Origin: CAZUGA01 sp964619885
GTDB taxonomy: Bacteria > Pseudomonadota > Gammaproteobacteria > Methylococcales > UBA1147
Reading direction: 5' to 3'
Length of the DNA: 28,735 bases
Assembly (NCBI GenBank): GCA_964619885.1
Contig: CAZUGA010000050.1
Coordinates: 1-28,735, forward strand
Part shown: in pieces, positions 23,540 to 28,735 of the stretch
How the letters are laid out: every line of letters starts with the position of its first letter
Position numbering within the stretch: position 1 is the first letter of the stretch
The notes under the pieces: model-generated
The model's database searches: none
The model's input: the letters and a program-made list of their open reading frames with translations, nothing else
Told to the model about the DNA's origin: nothing
Program-made: the position numbers and the translations under genes

Positions 23540-24556
23540 TCAAAACCGGTTTAACTCCTCCAAAATTCTCTCGGGTGTAATATCTCGAAGACACCGGTAA
23601 TGGCCAAACTCGCAGGTTCTTTTTAAACATGGCGCACATTCGATATTGATCGACACAATTTTCGCGCCCGGATTTAGCGGCGGCGTTGCCTCTGGGTTAG
23701 AAGACCCGAAAATGGCCAAAACATTTTTACTAAGTGCGGCCGCAACGTGCATCAGACCCGAATCATTAGTCACTATGACATCGGTTAGCGAGATAAGGTC
23801 AATCGCATCAGACAGGCTTGTACGACCAGAAAAATCTTCGCACTCGGGAACACTTGCAACAATCTTCCGAGCAATTTCTTTGTCTTTATCCGAACCAAAT
23901 ATCCACACGCTCCATCCTTGCTCGATTTTTTCTCGCGCAATAGACGAAAAATAATCAGTCGGCCAACGCTTGGCGGGGCCATATTCGGCCCCAGGACAAA
24001 GCCCAATGACACCATTGACGGACCTCGTGGGACTGTATTTTTTGAGAACTCTTGCTTTATTGGCCGATTCTACGATTAATTCTGGAACGGGATATTTAGG
24101 TGGTATTCGAGATTGCGAATCCCGGCCCAATGCGACAAAACGTTGTACGGTCATTGGAATGTCCATCTTATCCAATCTCCGCGCATCATTTAGCAATCCC
24201 CAGCGAAACTCTCCCAGGAAACCGGTACGCAATGGAATCCTGGCAAATAAGGGCACTAGAGCAGATTTCCAAGAATTGGGAAGCACAATGGCTTGGTCAT
24301 AACAAAATGGCCTTAGCGATACGCCCAATCTAAACCGTTCAATCAAACCTAACTGTCCATGACCCAAGCTCATAGCAACACCCTGAGCTACCTGAGGCAT
24401 TCTCTCCAACAATGGAAACGTCCACCGCGGTGCCAATACATCAATAGAACATGATGGAATTCGCCGTTTAAGGTCAATAAATAGACTTTGCGCCATAACC
24501 ATATCACCGATCCAAGATGGACCTACAATCAGGTACTTAGGCGCAATAGATGTCAT
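23540..24556 (-). CDS. waaF: Lipopolysaccharide heptosyltransferase II
   Basis: The 338-residue glycosyltransferase family 9 enzyme adds the second L-glycero-D-manno-heptose to the LPS inner core from ADP-heptose on the cytoplasmic side of the inner membrane. Visible family marks are the N-terminal LIVGPSWIGDMVMAQSL, the donor-site CPGAEYGPAKRWPTDYF (about 185-201), TNDSGLMHVAAAL, FGSSNPEATPPLNPGAK, and the Cys-rich C-terminus CAPCLKRTCEFGHYRCLRDI followed by TPERI. These separate WaaF from WaaC. The ATG is at 24554-24556 with only a weak ribosome site. The ilvE stop is 104 nt upstream, and a dyad lies in that gap. Confidence 0.95.
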   Translation of the reverse strand: MTSIAPKYLIVGPSWIGDMVMAQSLFIDLKRRIPSCSIDVLAPRWTFPLLERMPQVAQGVAMSLGHGQLGLIERFRLGVSLRPFCYDQAIVLPNSWKSALVPLFARIPLRTGFLGEFRWGLLNDARRLDKMDIPMTVQRFVALGRDSQSRIPPKYPVPELIVESANKARVLKKYSPTRSVNGVIGLCPGAEYGPAKRWPTDYFSSIAREKIEQGWSVWIFGSDKDKEIARKIVASVPECEDFSGRTSLSDAIDLISLTDVIVTNDSGLMHVAAALSKNVLAIFGSSNPEATPPLNPGAKIVSINIECAPCLKRTCEFGHYRCLRDITPERILEELNRF

Positions 24557-24616
24557 TGGGTACTAAGAATTAGCGATCAAAATGAAACATCAGGAAATCG
24601 ACTTTCGATTCTCAAA

Positions 24617-24634
24617 TAATCAATACATTGATTA
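24617..24634. promoter_or_regulatory. 18-bp dyad upstream of waaF
   Basis: TAATCAATACATTGATTA has perfect 8-bp arms around AC. It sits about 60-80 nt before the waaF start, between ilvE and waaF, a usual place for an operator. No known regulator can be named. Confidence 0.35.
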
Positions 24635-24660
24635 CGCTCACTTTGTCAGTAGAGGCTATG

Positions 24661-25581
24661 TTATACGGCAGTTAGCCACTCTTGCTTGTCTGTGTTCCGT
24701 CCATAAACATAATCAAAATAAAGTGTCTGAATCCGTTCCGTAATTGGACCTCGGCTTCCACAGCCAATTACTCGATTATCCAATTCTCGAATCGGTGTGA
24801 CCTCCGCCGCCGTACCGGTAAAAAATGCTTCATCGGCAACGTAAACTTCATCGCGTGTTATACGTTTTTCTATTACTTCTATGCCAATTTGCTCAGCGAT
24901 ATACATTATTGTTGCTCGCGTAATGCCTTCCAAAGCAGAAGTCAATTCTGGCGTGTACAACTTACCATTACGGACAATAAAAATATTTTCTCCGCTGCCT
25001 TCTGCGACATAACCTTCATGATCCAACAGCAAGGCTTCGTCATAACCACATTGGAGCGCTTCCTGCAGAGCCAATATGGAATTCATATAGTTTCCATTCG
25101 CCTTCGCCTTGCACATTACACTGTTGACATGGTTGCGCACATAAGACGATGTCCTGATCCGTAGTCCTTTTTCCATATTCTCAGCGCCTAGATAGCTTCC
25201 CCAATCCCAAGCCGCCACTGTGGCATGAACCTTCAAATTATCGGCACGCAACCCCATACCCTCCGATCCATAAAAGCACATGGGACGAATATAAGCGCTG
25301 TCGAGATTATTTCTTTTTACCGCATCGCACTGGACCTGGTCCAACTCATCCTTATCAAACGGTATGGTCATTTTAAGGATTTGGGCCGATCTAAAAAGCC
25401 GATCGGTATGCTCGCGCAATCTAAAAATCGATGTGCCTTGTTCAGCTGCGTATGCGCGTAAACCCTCAAATACGCCCATCCCATAATGTAAAGTGTGGGT
25501 TAAAACATGAACCTTAGCATCTCTCCATGGCAACCACTCACCATCCAACCAGATGACGCCATCTCTGTCATCCATCGACAT
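24661..25581 (-). CDS. ilvE: Branched-chain amino acid aminotransferase
   Basis: The 306-residue class IV PLP-dependent transaminase catalyses the last step in leucine, isoleucine and valine synthesis with glutamate as amino donor; cytoplasmic. Marks are GVIWLDGEWLPWRDAKVHVL, THTLHYGMGVFEGLRAY, the PLP lysine in CKAKANGNYMNS (about K160), ALLLDHEGYVAEGSGENIF and GITRATIMYIAEQIGIEVIE. The ATG at 25579-25581 has AGGGGGA about 7 nt upstream. Length is normal. It lies 37 nt after glnE, so co-transcription is likely. Confidence 0.97.
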   Translation of the reverse strand: MSMDDRDGVIWLDGEWLPWRDAKVHVLTHTLHYGMGVFEGLRAYAAEQGTSIFRLREHTDRLFRSAQILKMTIPFDKDELDQVQCDAVKRNNLDSAYIRPMCFYGSEGMGLRADNLKVHATVAAWDWGSYLGAENMEKGLRIRTSSYVRNHVNSVMCKAKANGNYMNSILALQEALQCGYDEALLLDHEGYVAEGSGENIFIVRNGKLYTPELTSALEGITRATIMYIAEQIGIEVIEKRITRDEVYVADEAFFTGTAAEVTPIRELDNRVIGCGSRGPITERIQTLYFDYVYGRNTDKQEWLTAV

Positions 25582-25618
25582 GGTTTTTCCCCCTATAAGT
25601 ATATTTTGAAATATTAAT

Positions 25619-28492
25619 CTAATGCATCAGCCGCAGCCAGATTTCTTCTACTTGAATTCGAAGGGTTTTAAATTTATCGCTGGATACTACTGCTGATTTT
25701 TCTTGTAACGCGAAACGATGAACACAATCGCGATATTCGAAATATGCTGTTTTCAACGTTTCGGAATCTTGTTCCCCTAAAAAACCAATTAGCACTAACG
25801 TTTCGAGTAATCGTACCGTATCCGAGTAGCCGACTAAGACAGGATTATCTCCCGCGCACAATAAGGTAGCGAATTGTACTATAAACTCGATATCGGCAAT
25901 ACCTCCCACACCTTGTTTTAGGTCAAATTTAGCTAAATCATTTGGCACCAAACTAGCTCGCATTTTTTCTCGCATCTGATATACATCCTGGCGAAGTTGC
26001 TCTTCATCCCGACCTTGGGTCAAAATAGAAGCGCGAATTTCATTGAACCTTTGTCCGACGACCACATCACCGGTTATAAATCTGGCACGAACCAGAGCTT
26101 GGTGCTCCCATGTCCAGGCATCGTTGTGCTGGTACAAGTCAAATGCTTCTATCTGACTCACCAACAAACCAGAATTGCCGCTGGGACGTAACCGCATATC
26201 AACTTCGTACAAGACGCCTGCCAACATATTGGTATCGAGAAGATTTATAATTTTCTGGCCCAACCGAATGTAAAACTGGGCACAGCTAATTGGTCGGCTT
26301 CCGTCCGTAAATTCACCAGACCCGGTTCCGCCAAATAAAAATACCAAGTCAAGGTCTGACGCATATCCTAGTTCGATTCCACCTAGTTTCCCGTAACCCA
26401 CGATAGCAAAGCCCGCAGGTTTGTTAGCAGTCGCGCCGGGAGGAACACCGTACCGTTTTGCAACCAGCTCCCATGCAGTGTCCAGCGCCTGAGAAAGCGT
26501 AACCTCTGCAATGTCGGTCAAATAATCGCTAACCGCACCGACCGAAACAACACCCATAATGTCGGCCGCAGCAACCCTCAATACGTTCGCTTGTTTAAAG
26601 TGTCGCATTTCCGCCATAAGACGTTCTAAGTTTTCTATTCCTAACTTACCTATCCGCTGTTTCAATTCGATTATTAGTGCCTGTTTTGAACGTGGCGCGT
26701 AAAGTGAGCGCGCATCCAATAATTCATCAAACAACAGTGGATAACGGCTAATATATGTAACGATCCAAGTACTCGAAGCCGCTAATTTTACCAATTGAGA
26801 CAACGCGAGCGGATTTTCCACCAATAAAGTCAGATAAACGCTTCGGCTCGCAACGGCTTCCAGCAATCTAAGAATACGTTTCAACGTTTTCTCTGGAGAA
26901 TCGACTACACCGACCGCACCAAGCAGCATGGGCATAAGGCTATCTAAATCGCACTTGGCTTTTGTCGCGAGTTTTACAATAGGAGTCGCCGTACGAAAAG
27001 ATTCAATAGTAGCCATCGTATCTTCATATTCCGTAAAACCAAGCATTTCCATTGCCTCAATAACTTCTTGATCGATTGCCCTCGAAACCCATACTTTATC
27101 CGCCTGTCCATGATTATTGGTCGCCTGGGGTGATTCGAATACCTGTTCGAAAACCTCTTGTACTTGGTCTCGGATTTTGTCAATCTCTACTTTAAAGGTA
27201 TCCCAAGAATCGAATCCTAGAGAATGTATCAACCGGATGCGCTGCTCAGGGCAAACAGGTAACTCATGCACCTGTTTATCGCCATATTCCTGGAGTCGAT
27301 TTTCTACAGTCCGTAGGAATATATAAGCCGTTTTCAATTTTGCAACGATTGTACTCGGTAACAAGGAATAGTTTTCGATCTCTTCCAAGACCCGTAGAAT
27401 CCGTCGATCCTGTAAAGCAACTTCGCGCCCTCCTCGAATCAACTGAAAAGCTTGGCCAATAAACTCTATTTCTCTAATTCCCCCAGGGCCTAACTTAATA
27501 TTTTCTAGCCGATCTTTGCGTTTAAGTTCCTGAGTAATTTTCGATTTTAAGCGACGCAACTCCGAAAAAGCACCGTAATCAAGATATCGCCTATAAATAA
27601 ATGGGTGGAGAATCTGCTCCAGTTCAGAACCTGCAACGAAATCACCAGCGACAACGCGGGCTTTTATCATTGCGTATCGCTCCCAGTCACGAGCCTGACT
27701 TTGATAATATTGCTCTATCGCTGCAAAACTCATTACCAGAGGTCCACTTTCTCCAAACGGACGCAGCCTTAGATCTACGCGAAAAACGAATCCTTCCTCA
27801 ATAACCAAATCGATCGTTCGAATTAGATTTCTACAAAGCCGGGTAAAAAATTCGGAATAGGTTGAAACAGATTTTCCTTCCAATTCTCCATCTTCTGGAT
27901 ATGCAAAGATCAAATCTATATCAGAGGAAAAATTAAGTTCCCAAGCGCCTAACTTACCCATCCCCAAGACTATCAACTGCTGAGGCTTTCCATTCATTAG
28001 CAAAGGCACCCCGTACTTTTGGCAGGCCTGATCGTAGTGAAAATCCAACGCTGTTTTAAGACAGGCTTCGGCTAACCATGAAAGCTCCAATAGCGTCTGA
28101 CCTAGCGAAGACCAGTCAGCAATATCGCGCCAAGCAATCCTGACCATTTGGTAATTTCTAAAACGGCGGAGCTTCCGGTTCAGGTCATCAATATTATCAA
28201 ATTTAAACTCACCCAATAACGAACTATACACCGTACAGTCAAAGGCCGATTCCAGATCGCCTGAATCAACCAAACTATTCAAAACATGGATATTGTTAAC
28301 ACAATAATTAGCAACAAACTGGCTCGCACCCCATACAACCGGGATTGATTTCAAGATTTTCCTATCTTCAGCGACGGTTAACCCTAGTTGTCTGCACCTT
28401 TCACCCAGCTTTAACCAATCTCGTTTTACCGGATTACGTAGGGCTTCAGGCAAACTTGTCAGGTACGAATCGATAGACGGTATTGAATTCAT
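25619..28492 (-). CDS. glnE: Bifunctional glutamine synthetase adenylyltransferase/adenylyl-removing enzyme
   Basis: The 957-residue enzyme adds AMP to and removes it from glutamine synthetase in response to PII and glutamine; cytoplasmic. It has two nucleotidyltransferase halves. The N-terminal deadenylylase has VLGMGKLGAWELNFSSDIDL (about 175-194, metal Asp pair near 191 and 193) and the conserved RVDLRLRPFGESGPL. The C-terminal adenylylase has VGYGKLGGIELGYASDLDLV (about 697-716) and EVDMRLRPSGNSGLLVS. Each half ends in a helical bundle (KLGPGGIREIEFIGQAFQLI and DLKQGVGGIADIEFIVQFAT). Length matches the family. The ATG is at 28490-28492 with a weak ribosome site. It heads a likely glnE-ilvE unit. 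Confidence 0.97.
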   Translation of the reverse strand: MNSIPSIDSYLTSLPEALRNPVKRDWLKLGERCRQLGLTVAEDRKILKSIPVVWGASQFVANYCVNNIHVLNSLVDSGDLESAFDCTVYSSLLGEFKFDNIDDLNRKLRRFRNYQMVRIAWRDIADWSSLGQTLLELSWLAEACLKTALDFHYDQACQKYGVPLLMNGKPQQLIVLGMGKLGAWELNFSSDIDLIFAYPEDGELEGKSVSTYSEFFTRLCRNLIRTIDLVIEEGFVFRVDLRLRPFGESGPLVMSFAAIEQYYQSQARDWERYAMIKARVVAGDFVAGSELEQILHPFIYRRYLDYGAFSELRRLKSKITQELKRKDRLENIKLGPGGIREIEFIGQAFQLIRGGREVALQDRRILRVLEEIENYSLLPSTIVAKLKTAYIFLRTVENRLQEYGDKQVHELPVCPEQRIRLIHSLGFDSWDTFKVEIDKIRDQVQEVFEQVFESPQATNNHGQADKVWVSRAIDQEVIEAMEMLGFTEYEDTMATIESFRTATPIVKLATKAKCDLDSLMPMLLGAVGVVDSPEKTLKRILRLLEAVASRSVYLTLLVENPLALSQLVKLAASSTWIVTYISRYPLLFDELLDARSLYAPRSKQALIIELKQRIGKLGIENLERLMAEMRHFKQANVLRVAAADIMGVVSVGAVSDYLTDIAEVTLSQALDTAWELVAKRYGVPPGATANKPAGFAIVGYGKLGGIELGYASDLDLVFLFGGTGSGEFTDGSRPISCAQFYIRLGQKIINLLDTNMLAGVLYEVDMRLRPSGNSGLLVSQIEAFDLYQHNDAWTWEHQALVRARFITGDVVVGQRFNEIRASILTQGRDEEQLRQDVYQMREKMRASLVPNDLAKFDLKQGVGGIADIEFIVQFATLLCAGDNPVLVGYSDTVRLLETLVLIGFLGEQDSETLKTAYFEYRDCVHRFALQEKSAVVSSDKFKTLRIQVEEIWLRLMH

Positions 28493-28735
28493 ATTCTTTA
28501 GCTCTATCCAATGATCTTTTAGCTATGATACGCAATGCTTTTAGTCGGATAATGTTTATTTAGCGTCATTAATCGATTAACAAACTTCTTTGAAAATATA
28601 AAATTCGTATCATACATGCTCAAATTAATGCATCTTAAGCACATTTAGGTAGGCTTTCGCCCCTGTTGGCGATTCAATCATCGTAAGCGTCCGTCCGTAC
28701 CATCTATAGAAATAGTTGTGAACTGATATTCTCCG
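28493..28735. other. Upstream region of glnE, no gene seen
   Basis: These 243 nt to the window edge are AT-rich with no coding frame. A 12-bp palindrome TTAATCGATTAA lies at 28569-28580, about 77 nt before glnE. It may be chance in AT-rich DNA. The glnE promoter is probably here, but I cannot place it. Confidence 0.4.

Noticed and set aside
24682..25164. Plus-strand 160-residue frame opposite ilvE
   Set aside because: ilvE has all catalytic motifs on the minus strand; this is an antisense shadow.
1..28735. tRNA, rRNA, CRISPR, insertion sequences or phage genes
   Set aside because: I looked for cloverleaf ends, spaced direct repeats, transposase motifs and terminal repeats with target duplications, and saw none that hold up by eye.

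Overview
The window is about 28.7 kb of chromosomal DNA from a gammaproteobacterium with moderate to low GC. The core genes (glnE, ilvE, waaF) and a type II secretion (T2SS) cluster in the order gspE-F-G-H-I-J-K-L-M-N/C-D indicate this. That is the order of the Xanthomonas xps cluster; the Klebsiella/E. coli order begins with gspC-gspD. A decayed PEP-CTERM sorting signal and alginate-export-type porin debris would suit an environmental lineage, possibly methylotrophic Methylococcales. That placement is inference; no rRNA or other taxonomic marker is present.

Layout. (1) Bases 1-770 hold decayed outer-membrane beta-barrel genes: an alginate-export-like C-terminus interrupted by an in-frame TAA, and a second barrel tail. 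(2) Bases 839-2002 encode glycerate 2-kinase, followed by two consecutive hairpins and a minus-strand barrel relic. (3) Bases 2665-4221 encode an HDOD-GGDEF protein, a putative diguanylate cyclase with an intact inhibitory site. (4) Bases 4575-5360 carry an unrecognised minus-strand gene with a strong dyad just upstream. (5) Bases 5550-9738 carry two divergent regulators, a 1041-residue winged-helix/AAA/helical-repeat protein and a cupin-AraC protein. (6) Bases 9948-11075 encode an exported beta-propeller of the lactonase/YncE type. (7) Bases 11076-11736 have no intact gene but contain a PEP-CTERM relic and a clear intrinsic terminator. (8) Bases 11737-12531 encode a PilZ protein. (9) Bases 12625-23344 (minus strand) are the eleven-gene T2SS cluster. 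(10) Bases 23540-28492 (minus strand) carry waaF, ilvE and glnE.

The T2SS genes form a nearly complete exporter: ATPase (E), platform (F), major and minor pseudopilins (G, H, I, J, K), inner-membrane assembly proteins (L, M, N/C) and a secretin (D) that appears to be a lipoprotein itself. No prepilin peptidase or pilotin gene is in the window. Several junctions overlap or are only 2-5 nt wide. A 144-nt gap between gspK and gspL is the most likely internal break. The HDOD-GGDEF protein (maker) and the PilZ protein (sensor) are the two c-di-GMP elements here, but nothing in the sequence links them to each other or to the T2SS.

I did not find a convincing new multi-gene system. The best second-look items are the orphan gene with its dyad, the divergent regulator pair with GTACGAA repeats, and the unusual density of decayed outer-membrane or surface-protein genes.
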